DNA of 64,000 nucleotides, taken from positions 1,674,001-1,738,000 of the forward strand of contig QYRS01000009.1 in the NCBI GenBank assembly GCA_006503535.1. The letters are read 5' to 3'. The DNA is from Arthrinium phaeospermum (lineage: Eukaryota > Ascomycota > Sordariomycetes > Amphisphaeriales > Apiosporaceae). Under the pieces are notes generated by a model that did no database searches, was not told where the DNA came from, and saw nothing but the letters and a program-made list of their open reading frames with translations. Below are positions 46,534 to 57,722 of the stretch, one piece after another (the first letter of the stretch is position 1; every line of letters begins with the position of its first letter). Both the position numbers and the translations under genes were made by a program.

Positions 46534-46947
46534 ATGTCCATCGAGAACCTCAAGACCTATGATCCCTTCGCAGATGCCGAAGCCGATGTAGATGCGGTCC
46601 AGTTAGGTGGCAAGAAAGAGGACTACGTCCACATTCGTATCCAACGTGAGTAGCCTCCCTAAAACGCGTCCTAAGCAACCGTGAACTAATCCACCTTCCC
46701 TCCGACAGAGCGCAACGGTCGTAAGACGTTGACCACGGTCCAAGGCCTCCCTCCCAAGTTCGACCGCAAGAAGATCCTCTCTGTCATCAGAAAGAAGTTC
46801 GCCTGCAATGGTACGGTCGTAGCTGATGAGAACATGGGCGAAGTCATCCAACTACAGGGTGATCAACGCAAAAGCATGCAGGAGTTCCTTGTTGGCAAAC
46901 AAGGACTCGAGCTCGACCCCAAGATCATCAAGATCCACGGATTTTAA
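46534..46947 (+). CDS. SUI1: Translation initiation factor eIF1 (2 exons)
   Basis: Binds the 40S subunit near the P site and enforces AUG selection. Exons 46534-46645 and 46709-46947, intron 63 bp with a CTAAT branch site; 116 residues. After a short flexible N-terminus (MSIENLKTYDPFADAEAD), the SUI1 domain fills the rest. It includes IRIQQRNGRKTLTTVQGL across the splice, the FDRKKILSVIRKKFACNGTV helix, and the end GLELDPKIIKIHGF. The start codon context is unusual: the bases before ATG are TCG, so -3 is a pyrimidine, and +4 is T. Poor context of the eIF1 start is a known, conserved autoregulatory feature, so this is likely functional and not a misplaced start. Confidence 0.97.
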
Positions 46948-48538
46948 ATCAACACTATAGTGCTTTCACACCAACCACTCTGCCTATTAGCAGTACAGAA
47001 TCAGGGGACAGATAACCAACCCCTGGAGTCTACAAATTACACTACACCCTCCATAGGCAGCTGAGCAAAATGGATTACCCGGGGGCCGTAAGAGGCAACA
47101 CCCTTGTTACACATGAACACTCTTGTTTTGATATTGTCTTATATTGTGAATCGCGTAATAATTGTACATCTTATGCGGGAGCAGGTAGTCTCGCATTTTA
47201 TCTGGCAGGATGTATGTGGTCTTGCGCCGTGTATGTTGTTACCAATTTGGACATTTGAGCCCAAAACACAACAGGTGACGTCCGCAAATGTACAATTGTC
47301 TGTCACATGCAGAGCTCCTGCAGAAACCCTGGACATGCTCTTGGCTCCAAATCTCGAATGCCTGGAAGAACAAGCTCTGGTGAGTTGCAATAGCTACCCC
47401 CTTGCCCCCTCTTGATGTCCTGCAAGCAGGGGATCGTATGTTTCCTATCACGGCGTGGGGTCAACATATCCAGGGGGAGAAACCGCTCCTCTCGATTAGA
47501 TACCTACGTACGTCATTTGTTAGCCTTGGCACCTCGACAGCGCAATTTCTCACCCCGATGTATCGTTGCCCCTGCCCGTAGCACGTATCAATTGCTTACA
47601 ACGTACAACAAAATACTTGAGGTTACCTAATCCGATAGCCTACTTGTGTGCCTATTGGCACACCAAGGCATAGACGCAGAGACAAAGATAAATTCCATAG
47701 GATTTCAATTGTAGATAGAAGAGGGGTCGGGTGCACCTATGTACATCCTAGGCAGGTGTCAAGCCACACCTGTACATGCAGCACGCAATTTCAATGTGTT
47801 AGACCAATTTCGCCAGGGCTCCTCCCCCCCTACTGACCGCGCTGGGAAGGAGAGCTGCTAGCACCGAAGGTACTGTATGCATCCCCCGGGCCAAACAATG
47901 TTAGCGCCCGCACCGCCCATCTATGTACCCTACCGCCGTGTTGTGCCTTGCCTGTTGGTACCCAAAGGTGCCCCCCCTCTGCCAGTTGCCCATGCTTCTT
48001 GCTCCTTGGCCTTGCCCGCTGCAGTTTGCAAAGCCTTCCTGGTCCAGTTGTTCTCTCTTTGACCAAGCCAGCCAGCCACACCAAACCAAGCCAAACTTGA
48101 CTCTCTCCACACAACGACCACCGGCCAAGATACCCCTCGATGATTTCACGTTCCCTCACTGTCCATCCTGTTCATCTGGAGCATTAAAGAAAAGGCATTT
48201 CGCAATACATTAGAATTCTAGATTTAATCCTCTTCCTGGAGTCAGCCTATTCCTGGACCTGGACCGTCCCCGCATCGCACCGCACCGCAGTCGCAACCCG
48301 CTAGGTTTCTTTTGCCAAAAACCCGTAGTAGTCCCCCGAACGGCACTAATTGGACGAGGGAGGAGTGCAAGCCTTACGAGCTGGTGCTTGGTATGCAACC
48401 CCGGTGAAGCGGCTGGTAGCAAATCTCGTTGTCGTTGCATCACATTCACTTACGCACGCGACTAGCAACAAACCCTCATCCAATTCCCATACAACTGCAA
48501 CACCACCACCGAATTCATAATCGACCCTGCAGTTCGCC
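46948..48538. other. Intergenic: SUI1 3' flank and TPD3 promoter
   Basis: 1.6 kb between tandem plus-strand genes. The part from about 47.9 kb onward is rich in C and CCA/CTT runs, fitting a promoter and leader for TPD3. No RNA gene or supported ORF. Confidence 0.6.
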
Positions 48539-50824
48539 ATGGCTGACGCGCCGAATGCGAACGACGAGCTCTACCCCATCGCCGTGCTTATAGATGAACT
48601 CAAGGTCCGTACAACCAACCATGCCTGGCTGCTACCTGCCCGCCCGTCACGACATCAACCACCGCCATCACTCCCGCCACAGCAGCAGCAGCCTCTCTTT
48701 TGCGTTGCACGTCGCTAACTACTCCGCAGCACGATGATGTCCTCCTCCGCCTGAATGCCATCCACCGACTTTCCACCATCGCCCTCGCCCTGGGAGCTGA
48801 GCGCACTCGGGAGGAGCTCATCCCCTTTCTCGATGGTCAGCCACAATCCACCCTCCACCTGCACCTCCCGTCGTAGCCTACTAATACGCGTTGAACAGAG
48901 TCGGTCGAGGATGAAGATGAAGTGCTAGTTGCACTCAGCGAGGAACTCGGCAGCTTCATCGAATACGTCGGTGGACCTCAATGGGGACACGTACTGCTGT
49001 CTCCCCTCGAAAACCTTGCTGCCATCGAGGAACCCGTCGTCAGAGATAAGGTGAGCTCAGCCCTTTTCGTGTTTGTCGCCTCTCGGGCTTGTCTACTCAC
49101 ACAAATTTGATAGGCCGTCGAGTCGCTCAACAAGATCTGCGAGGAGCTGTCGCCCCAACAAGTCGAGGAATATTTCATCCCTCTCACCATTCGTCTCGCG
49201 AAGGCAGACTGGTTTACCTCGAAGGTTTCGGGATGCGGTCTCTTCACTACGCCCTACAAGAAGGTCTCCCCGGCTATCCAAGTCCAACTGCGCCAACAAT
49301 TCGGTCTCTTGGTCCACGATGAGACACCCATGGTCCGAAGACAGTCGGCCACCAACATGGCCAAATTCGTAAAGGAGATGCCAGCCGCCATCGTCGTTGA
49401 CGAAATGATACCCCTCTTCCAACACCTTGCACAGGACGACCAGGACAGCGTGCGCCTGTTGACCGTCGAAATCCTCATTGCCATTGCCGAAGTCGTCCCT
49501 AAAGAACAGCAAGCTAGCCATGGGGTTCTGCTCACATCTCTGCGCAACCTGATAGAAGACAAGAGCTGGAGAGTCCGATACATGATTGCCGATAGATTTG
49601 AAAAGGTATGCAATGAGTCACCGGCATCAAAACGGTGTGCACGAATAGCTGACAAGTTTGGACAGATCGCCAAGGCGGTAGACGAGGAGGTCGTTTCACG
49701 GGATCTGGTACCCTCTTTCGTGAAGCTGCTGAAGGACAACGAGGCTGAAGTCAGAACTGCGATTGCTGGTCAGATCCCTGGTTTCTGTGCTCTGGTCGAC
49801 CGGACTACACTCCTCAATGAAATTATGAGCTCGGTTGAAGACCTGGTGTCGGATACCTCGCAGCACGTCCGTGCCGCACTCGGTACTCAGATCAGTGGCC
49901 TGGCACCCATCCTGGGCAAGCAAGAGTAGGTGAAGCCAGATACGAATATGCGTGCAGGATGCTAACTGGCAACGTACAGGACGATCGATCACTTGCTGCC
50001 CATGTTCCTCCAAATGCTGAAGGACGAATTCCCCGAAGTTCGTCTGCACATAATCTCCAAGCTGGAGCTTGTTAACCAGGTTATTGGCATCGATCTGCTT
50101 TCACAATCGCTGCTCCCTGCTATCGTCCAGCTTGCCGAGGACAAGCAATGGAGAGTAAGACTCGCTATCATTGAGTACATCCCCTTGCTTGCAAGCCAGC
50201 TGGGTGTACAGTTCTTCGATGAGAAGCTGAGTGGACTCTGCATGGGCTGGCTTGGTGACACCGTCTTCTCTATTAGAGAGGCCGCCACGCACAACCTGAA
50301 GAAGCTTACGGAGGTCTTCGGAGTGGAGTGGGCTAGCGAGGCCATCATCCCGAAGGTCATGGCTATGGGCCAGCACCCCAACTACCTTTACCGAATGACC
50401 ACCTGCTTTGCCATTACGGTAAGTCCTGATACGTATTCATTATTTCTGATCCGGCACTAACAGTTCTCAGACCTTGGCAAGTGTTGTCAGCTTAGAGGTC
50501 ATCAGCGAATCGATTCTGCCCATGCTTGACAAGCTGGTTGCGGACGAGATCCCCAACATCCGATTTAACGTGGCCAAGACGTATGCGGCCCTGATCGATG
50601 TCTTAAAACGCCTTCCGGAGCAGGGCACGCTCTACTCGCTAGAAAAGGCTGGAGAGAAGGAGATCACGGCCTCGCCCAAGTCGTTGGAGCTCATTAACGA
50701 GAGAGTCTTGCCGTGCCTGGAGAAGCTGCAGAAGGATGACGACGTTGATGTCAGGTTCTTCGCCACGACAGCGGCAGCAGCTATCCCCGGCGCAGGAGGA
50801 GATCCTATGAACACGTCGCCTTAG
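48539..50824 (+). CDS. TPD3: PP2A scaffold (A/PR65) subunit, HEAT-repeat protein (7 exons)
   Basis: Scaffold of protein phosphatase 2A, holding catalytic and regulatory subunits. Exons 48539-48604, 48730-48835, 48899-49050, 49114-49605, 49666-49925, 49980-50418 and 50471-50824; 622 residues. The N-terminus [15 protein letters not shown] and the following [20 protein letters not shown] are classic PR65 HEAT repeat 1. About fifteen HEAT repeats cover the whole chain, with [28 protein letters not shown] and [15 protein letters not shown] at the conserved inter-repeat positions. Introns are 52-125 bp with clear CTAAC or CTAAT branch sites in most. Intron 4 (60 bp) is in frame and free of stops. 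The C-terminus is P/G/A-rich beyond the last repeat. It converges with EFM4, 445 bp apart. Confidence 0.96.
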
Positions 50825-51269
50825 AAGGGACAGGCTCATAATGAAACAACTCTGTTCAGACTTCCTCGCGTGGAACCCGACCCCACAACCGACTACGAAA
50901 TGGTGATACTGGAAAGCATTGAACTATGAAATACCCCTACCACTGTTGTCCACCTGGAGAGCTTTGAGAGACACACAGTACTTCTATGACAGAAGGTCAG
51001 AGACTTGGTCCTACTAGAAAAGTAGCATTCAGGTTTTGGGAGTCGGCCATGGATTGATATAGACCCCGGCATAACGAGTCTCAGGGAGCGTGGAGTAGGG
51101 AGGACTCGAGTACGAGGCATACTTCTTCTCGCAACGCAGCCGAGAAACAGTTGTATGAGTAGTACAGGTTACGTAGTCGAGGTCACGAAAAAAGAATAAA
51201 TGCAATGATTTGAGATCGATTGATGTACGTTCCCTTCATCCTAAGTTACCGGGCATGCAATCAGAGTTG
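50825..51269. other. Convergent intergenic region TPD3 / EFM4
   Basis: Shared 3' flank of two convergent genes. No coding or RNA signal seen. Confidence 0.6.
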
Positions 51270-52444
51270 TCATGAGGCTCTAGCCGTTTTCCGGAAACAC
51301 AAACTGCTGATGGTCGACCCCTTAACGCCGCCGAAGCTAAAGCTGGGATACTCGACCCGCCCGACCTGCTGGAACCTCCAGCTGCGCTCTTCGGCCTCGT
51401 CCGACTGCCCCTCCTGCTGCTGCTGCTCGCCGGCGAACCACTTGTCGAGCTCCTCCTCGGTCCAGTTGCAGCTCGTGACGAGGAACAGGCCGCCCTCGCG
51501 CACGAGCGGCAGCACCCGCGCCCGGTAGTTTTCCGACACGCGCCGGCCCGTGGCGGGGTCCGTCTCGGAGCTCAGCGAGATGGCGTCGAAGGTGCCCTTG
51601 TCGAGGACCACGTCCCAGCCCCGGCCGCCGCGGGGGGACTTGGCGGCGAGGGGCTGCGAGGGGGTGAGGATGTCGTGGATTTGGAAGTCGATGGCTTCTG
51701 ATGCCGCCTCCTCCCCCTCCGCTGCCGCTGCCGGTGTCTCTTTTTCTTCTTCTTGTTGTTCTTCATCGTCGTCGGAATCGGATTCGTCGTCGTCGTCGCG
51801 GGTGTGTCGGGGCGTCAACCCCTTGCGCCGCGCGTCCTCGATGCGCCGCGCGAACTCGACGCTGCGCTCGCTGTAGTCGACGCCCAGCATGGGGCCCGTC
51901 CAGCCGGCGTCGCGGAGGCCGAAGAGCATGTCGCCGTTGCCCGTGCCGAGGTCGAGGAAGCTCGTGTTGGTCTTGATTTCGGCTTTTTGCTGCGGTGACT
52001 TCTTGTCGTCCTTGCCCTCTCCTTCATCGTCCTCGTCCTCGTCATCTTCGTCAGATACCTGGAAAAAGTCGGCCAGGAACTCAATCAGCTTCTCCTGCGC
52101 GTCCGAGTCCTCGAACCAGTTGGTGCCCGTGTCGGCCGGGTCGTGGGCGTGGTTGGTCAGCTCGTTGGTGTAGAGGTTGTCCCAGCTGTAATGGTTGCGG
52201 CGAGGAACGTGTTAGTCAGGGAACCAATGCAGTTTGCGCGGCGCATTTGTAAAGAAAGCCATGCAAGGCCAAGACGATGCCAGTACATTATGTAAGAAGA
52301 CATCCACCCGTACAACCATGGTGAATGTCATAAAGGGCAGTAGCAATGGCAGAGGTAAGGGTAGGTATTCTCGGATTAGGCCAGTACGAACTATTCTTTG
52401 GTCCCGAGCTCTGAGGGCTCCAGATGTGTTGGTTTCGCCGCCAT
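51270..52444 (-). CDS. EFM4: eEF1A lysine methyltransferase Efm4/METTL10 type (2 exons)
   Basis: SAM-dependent class I methyltransferase expected to methylate a lysine of elongation factor eEF1A. Exon 1 is 52444-52392 and exon 2 is 52185-51270; 322 residues. The join gives LGTKEYWDNLYTNELTNH, the family hallmark, which decided the first exon although its donor is the unusual GTTCGT. The SAM-binding motif I, FLDLGTGNG, lies at 94-102, followed by the GVDYSE motif. After motif II (DVVLDKGTFDAISL) the fold closes with VEYPSFSFGGVKGSTISSL, typical of Efm4. Two acidic insertions, at about 62-78 and 145-170, are low-complexity additions to the core. The 206-bp intron is the longest supported intron in the window. 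Confidence 0.88.
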
Positions 52445-53187
52445 ATTGGTTGTGTTCTTGCTGGGGAACAGGATGTTGTGATGCTGTTGTCGCTTTCACG
52501 ATCGAATACCGCAGCAGAAGCGCAATTTGTCTTGGATCGCAGTTATGGTTGCTATGCAAGTATTTACAGGGCAGATCTGCTCTGGGTTCTACAGCCAAAC
52601 AAGCGCAATCTTTCGATATCTATTTCTAGCTAAGGGCTTCGTGGGGTTATCTTCCAACAGCGAATTTGTTGATGGTCGCATGGAGGGGCAACTGGCAGAA
52701 ACTGATAGCGTTCAGGCATGGTTGGGCAATAGTACCCAAGGCGGCAGGCGGTGAAGCTGAATCACTATATCCAATCCCCTTTCGACGTGATTTCTACATC
52801 ATAAGGGAACTATAGATCGTTGAACATATTCAAGAAACCCAAAAGCTGCCAGGGGTATAAAAGAAGGAGCTGACCCGAGTGCCTTTTTAGAGCTCCTCGA
52901 CTTCAGCATCCCTCCACTTCCATTGCGCTTCTTCAAAAGCGCCAACTGCCTCTTTCTTTTACCGAGTGCTCGCCCGTCACCCACGACTTCAACTCCAAGT
53001 CGACTCGAGGTGTTGGAGCTTGGATTTTACGCCAACCCAGTATTACCATCTAGCCCTCCCTGCTTCCAATAAATAGCAATGTGCTAAGCCCCCAACTCCG
53101 CTCGGATATCCCGTACTTAAGCATCAAGAATACCAGAATGGCTAGCAACGCTTGTAATCATGACCTCGTCCAACGTCCAATCCGCTA
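52445..53187. other. Intergenic: EFM4 promoter / 3' flank of the Q-rich gene
   Basis: 743 bp between two minus-strand genes. Contains the EFM4 upstream region; no supported ORF or RNA gene. Confidence 0.55.
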
Positions 53188-56100
53188 TCACAAAGTCCAC
53201 ACCGGTGCCTTGACCAGCACCTGTCGTCCTCGTACCTCCACTGCTATGAATCCAGCAAAACGGACCTTACTAGCGTCCTTTTGGGGAGGTGGTGCTGTCG
53301 GTTCCGCCATGTCAGTATTCGAAACAATGCTGCCTTTTCTACTTCCGGGCTGCTGTTGGCTTCCCAGCATTGTCAACATACCACTCTTGGTCTTCTCACG
53401 TTTTGCTGCTTTCTCATTGTCCTTGCCGCTCTCTTCTCCTTCTTCGGGGTCTGGTAGGGGAGGGAGCGCCTGCTTTTCCGTCTCCATGAAGTCTGCCTTG
53501 ATCGCTTCACCCGGCAGGGGTAACACCAGAGCCACATCCCGACTCTCCAACGACAAGTTAGCCGCAATTCCCACGGCCAGCTCCACAATCATCGCCACAC
53601 TCCCGTCAACTCCCGGCGGCGGCGGTTCTACCATATGCTGGTACAGATGCGCCGTGAGGTTGGTTGATGTCAGTGTGGTGAAGTCTTGGCGGTGATCTCC
53701 GCTCTCGGGCGCGTTCAGGGCCTGCTGAAGACCTTCCAGCGTAGCCATCCGCCAGCTTACCACCTTGGATGTCAGGGCCTCGAATTCCTCTGCTGCGCTG
53801 AGCGTGTAAGAGAACCGGCGAATGTTCTGCTCAATGCGCTTCAGGTGCTGGCTAAGTTCGATCTCAAGAGCGGGGTGGAAGCACTTGTTGAAGATCTCAT
53901 CCACAACCCACCGAATGATGACGGCGCGTCCAACAGCCGTCATCTCCTGTTTGCCCGTCTTGATCGCCTCAGCACTAACATATCTCTCGATCCAGCTGGG
54001 TACCGTCTTCCAGTCTTTGCGAATGTTAAACGACAGGTTGTTGATCGCGCCGTTCAAGCGGTTGAATCTGGTTTGGTACTCATTGTCATCAAGGGCGGTG
54101 CGGGACTGCGAAATCCGTTGGTTGGCCACAGCGTTCTGAAGCTGTTCGACCTGCCCATTGAGCTGCTCTATTTGCGCCTTGCCGTCAAAATAGAGTCTCT
54201 TCACGTTCTTGTACTTGGTCACTGCAATATCCATTAGTCAATAATCAGGTCACCAGAAAGACACGAGAGGACGAATCGTACGAAGATCTTTGAACTGCTT
54301 CTCGGGGTCAGATTCCCGCTCCGGGTTAGAAGGCTGGGGGCTGTTGCGTCCGGCCTCAGCGACTGCATTATCGAACTGCTGTCGTTCTGGCACATTGCTC
54401 GCACGGTAGGCCTGTACATTCGCGGGGACACCAGGCGTGGGAGGAAGTGAACTAAGGTTGGATCCTCCCTGGCTGTGGCGATAGCCCGGAGGCGGGCCGG
54501 GAGGGGGTTCAACTTGACCAGCAGCCCTCATGTTCTTCTCATTCTCGCCGGATCTACGGGTAGAAGAAGGAGGTGGACCGGGCGGAGGCGGCATATTGTC
54601 CGACTGCGATGCTGGAGAGGAAGACACGTGAGGCTGAACTTGTCGCTGATCTAGCTGGGCGTAACTCAGGGCAGGAGTGTGCTGTTCGCTGAATATGACA
54701 GATGACCGTGCGTCGGTGTCGGTAATGGGAGAATCATGCGACAGCTGGGAGACGGTCTCGGGGTTGGGGTGCTGAGCCTCAGCTCCTAGATGAGTGGTGT
54801 ACAGCGGCGGAGGATTACCTTGCTGATATTGTACTTGACCTGGCGGGGGAGGGTATTGCTGACGATACTGATCTTGAGCGGGGTCGACGACGACGCGTCC
54901 GTAAAGCTGTTGTTGTGGTGACTGTTGCTGCTGTTGATCGGCCTGAACATGGGCCTGGGCCTGCTGTAGAAGCTGCTGGGCACGAATTTGGTGCTGGTAG
55001 GCGATGTCGTCGTTTGCACTGTAAGGCGAGGAATCTTGGTCGGTGGGAACCTGCCGGATAGTGGTCTGGTGGGGGTGGGGGCGGGGCTCCTGGTTGTTTG
55101 CACCTGCACTCTGCAGCTCGGGGCTGATGGCAATATTGTTGTGGTCGCGATTGTAGCCTTGTTCGCTGTCACCACCGCCTTGGGAAAGTGGTGAAGGATT
55201 GACGGGTTGGTGGCCTAACGAAGGCGGGGGTTGTTGTTGTTGTGGTTTCGGCGGCGGCGGTGGTGGTTGCTCCTGGTCTTGCGGCGGCCAGTCAGAGGGC
55301 TGCAGCTGTGGTGTCTGCTGCTGCTGTTGCTGCTGCTGCAACTCAATCGAGCTTTGCGAAACGCCTGCAGTCCGAATCGAGGGCGGGAAGTTGCTGCTGA
55401 TTCGCTTAGATGACTTGCGTCCAAGGCCAGGTGAGTTGTCGTAGGAATTGTGGTGCTGGTGGTAAGAGTGTTGATCCGAAGAGGAAGGGTTGCTGCTGTG
55501 GTTACTGCTGTTACTGCTGCGACCGCTGGCCGATGATGCACCAGCTACAATCTTCTTGATCAGCTTTCTAGCGGATCGCTTGTTTTCTGTGGGGGCGGCG
55601 GGCGGCTGCTGCTGTTGCTGCTGCTGATGGTGCTGTTGAAATGGGGCACCAATGGCCTGCTGTTGCTGCTGCTGCTGGCCTGGAAGTGGATGGCCCAGGT
55701 GTTGGCCCTGGGAAATAATAGGGGAGCTAAGGGTCTGCGGCAGGTCGTCGGCCGAGCTTGCAGCTGCGAATTGCAACTGCGCCTGGATGGGTGTAGAGAC
55801 CTGCTGTGGGTAGCGTGTTGATTGGGATCGCGACACCTGCTCCGAAAAGTCTTGGCTGGTCTGCGATTTGGGAGGCGGCCGTGGAGCGAATTGCTGCTGT
55901 TGAAGGTGGTTGATATTGATGTTGTTGGCAAAAGCAGCGGAATTATTCGCTGGGTCGCTGGTGTGGCCGGCGGGGTGGTTTGACGTAAGGGCGGTGGGAT
56001 CAGTGGTGGTGCTCTGCCCCGGGTTGCTGCTATTATTATTACCGCCTGAGTAGCTCGGGGATTGACCCTGTTGTTGCACTAAAGGCGGCGGAGGACCCTG

Positions 56101-56490
56101 CTGGTGCTGCTGAAATTGGGGCACCTGCTGCTGGAGTAGTGGCGGCTGATCCTGTTGCTGGCGCTGAAACTGCTGCTGCTGTTGGATGCGCAATTGAAGC
56201 TGTTGCTGCTGTTGAGCCGAGCGAGAATCCTGTTGTAGATAAGATGCGTCGCTTGAACTCAGAGCCGTGGACGAGGCAGAGGGTGGAGTATGTGCAGAGC
56301 CCGCAAGAGAGCCCGTGCCGGATGACGAGGTGACAAGAGTTGAGAGGGGCGGCGGCGGCGGCGGTTGCTGCTGAAGCTGCTGCTGCTGTTGCGCTTGTTG
56401 CTGTTGCTGAAGCTGCTGGTGCTGCTGCTCAGCGACCAGGTTATGCTGAGATCGATTGCTCTGCTTTCCAAGACGGCCGAAGGAGGGCAT
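53188..56490 (-). CDS. Q/P-rich coiled-coil protein, fungal, function unknown (2 exons)
   Basis: I do not recognise a characterised family. Exon 1 is 56490-54282, the intron 54281-54222 (60 bp, CTAAT branch) and exon 2 is 54221-53188; 1080 residues. Residues 1 to about 700 are disordered, with many glutamine runs, proline runs and S/N patches. The start MPSFGRLGKQSNRSQHN has A at -3; an upstream in-frame ATG adds 14 residues. From about 730 the protein becomes ordered: EKQFKDLLTKYKNVKRLYFD leads a coiled coil to about 790 (QIEQLNGQVEQLQNAVANQR). A helical region with IRKDWKTVPSWIERYVSAEA and WVVDEIFNKCFHP follows. The end (GFIAVEVRGRQVLVKAPVW) is beta-like. The layout suggests a scaffolding or condensate-forming role, but this is inference. 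Confidence 0.8.
54910..56431 (-). repeat. Dispersed CAG/CAA (CTG) polyglutamine tracts
   Basis: Multiple CTG/TTG runs on the plus strand (CAG/CAA on the coding strand) are concentrated at about 56.35-56.43, 56.10-56.22, 55.61-55.68, 55.31-55.34 and 54.91-54.94 kb. All encode glutamine within the disordered half of the 1080-residue protein and are likely length-polymorphic. Confidence 0.8.
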
Positions 56491-56666
56491 AGTTATGTTT
56501 ATTACCCACTCCTTGGAATGGGGAGGGAACAATACAAATAATACAACAATAAAACACCAACTAGTTTGGAATAAGTTGCTTGCGCCTTCTTTGACTCAAA
56601 CCTGACCTGACCTGTCCTGTCCTGTTCAAGGCAAGAGAGAGGAAAAAATCGGCAGGATGAGCTTTA

Positions 56667-56721
56667 ACCACACACCACACACACACACACGTACAGCCGT
56701 ATGTACCACACACACACACAC
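56667..56721. repeat. Interrupted (CA)n microsatellite
   Basis: Two CA runs (about 56668-56690 and 56706-56721), separated by a short GTACAG-containing spacer, lie upstream of the Q-rich gene. Confidence 0.85.
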
Positions 56722-57216
56722 CAGATAGATGGGAACCCGTACAGGGAAATAGATGTGCGTGGTGGGAGGAGCTGTGTGCTGCGCGTTTGGCGGTGCTGTG
56801 CTGAGAGCTGCAGTTCAAGGGGCCTGCAATCAGACAAAGAAAGATGGGACGGATGGGATGAATTGGCCGTATTCTTTCGTTCGGATTGATCACACTTGCC
56901 CGCCAACGCTGACAAGCTTCTCTGGTCCGAATCGAGTCAAGTTGATGGGTCCAGGTCTCTTCCTCTGCAGCTGTATTGCAGGGGGTAGGCAACTTCAAAG
57001 GGGCTGTGCAACGAGAACACCTCCAATACCAGCGGGTTAGTCCCAGTGCCACTCGCGCTTTCTCGACTTCGGTCTCTTTCTGCTTACCTTGGCCTGGGAT
57101 GTATCATACGTATGTCAAGTATAGTGGGATGGTCGCAGGATGGGAAAGATAACGGGACCGGCAAGGGTAGGTAGTAGTAACAGTAAACCTGTGTGTTCAG
57201 TTTCTCTCTTTCTGTG

Positions 57217-57234
57217 TCTGTCTGTCTGTCTCTG
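57217..57234. repeat. (TCTG)n microsatellite
   Basis: About four TCTG units inside a longer T/C/G-rich run; intergenic. Confidence 0.7.
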
Positions 57235-57704
57235 TCACTATTTGACGTAGGCTTGGCAGCTAGGCTTGAGGCTACTCCATTCCCGGCGTATTATTGCTTT
57301 ACCGGACGAAGTAGGCTCTCTCAGCATCAAAGGAGCGATAGCACTAAATCTTGGCTCCTATGCCTCGTAGTGGGGGGTGAAAATAGGAATGGGCACAAAG
57401 GCAGGACGGCAGAGCTTATAGTGAGGTAAAGTGACAAAGCCACGGATGTGTGTGTGGCCAAAAATGGGACTGATTATCAAAAATTCATCAAGCTCCGGCC
57501 GCAGTCGAGATTGACACTCTCGCCAAAGCGCGCTTCGTGATACCAATAGATGGGTCAGAGGGTCGTGGGCAAATTTGTCCCGCTTGGTTCGGCACGGTTG
57601 GGAAACGGGAAAAGGAGGATGCCAAACGGGAACAGTGAGAGTTGTAGGTTGGAGAGAGAATCCCTACTTCAGCCCATGCCTCCAAACGGGGGAATGATCT
57701 GGCT

Positions 57705-57722
57705 TGCTGCTGCTGCTGCTGC
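57705..57722. repeat. (TGC)6 microsatellite
   Basis: Six perfect TGC units in intergenic DNA, unlike the coding CAG tracts elsewhere in the window. Confidence 0.8.
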
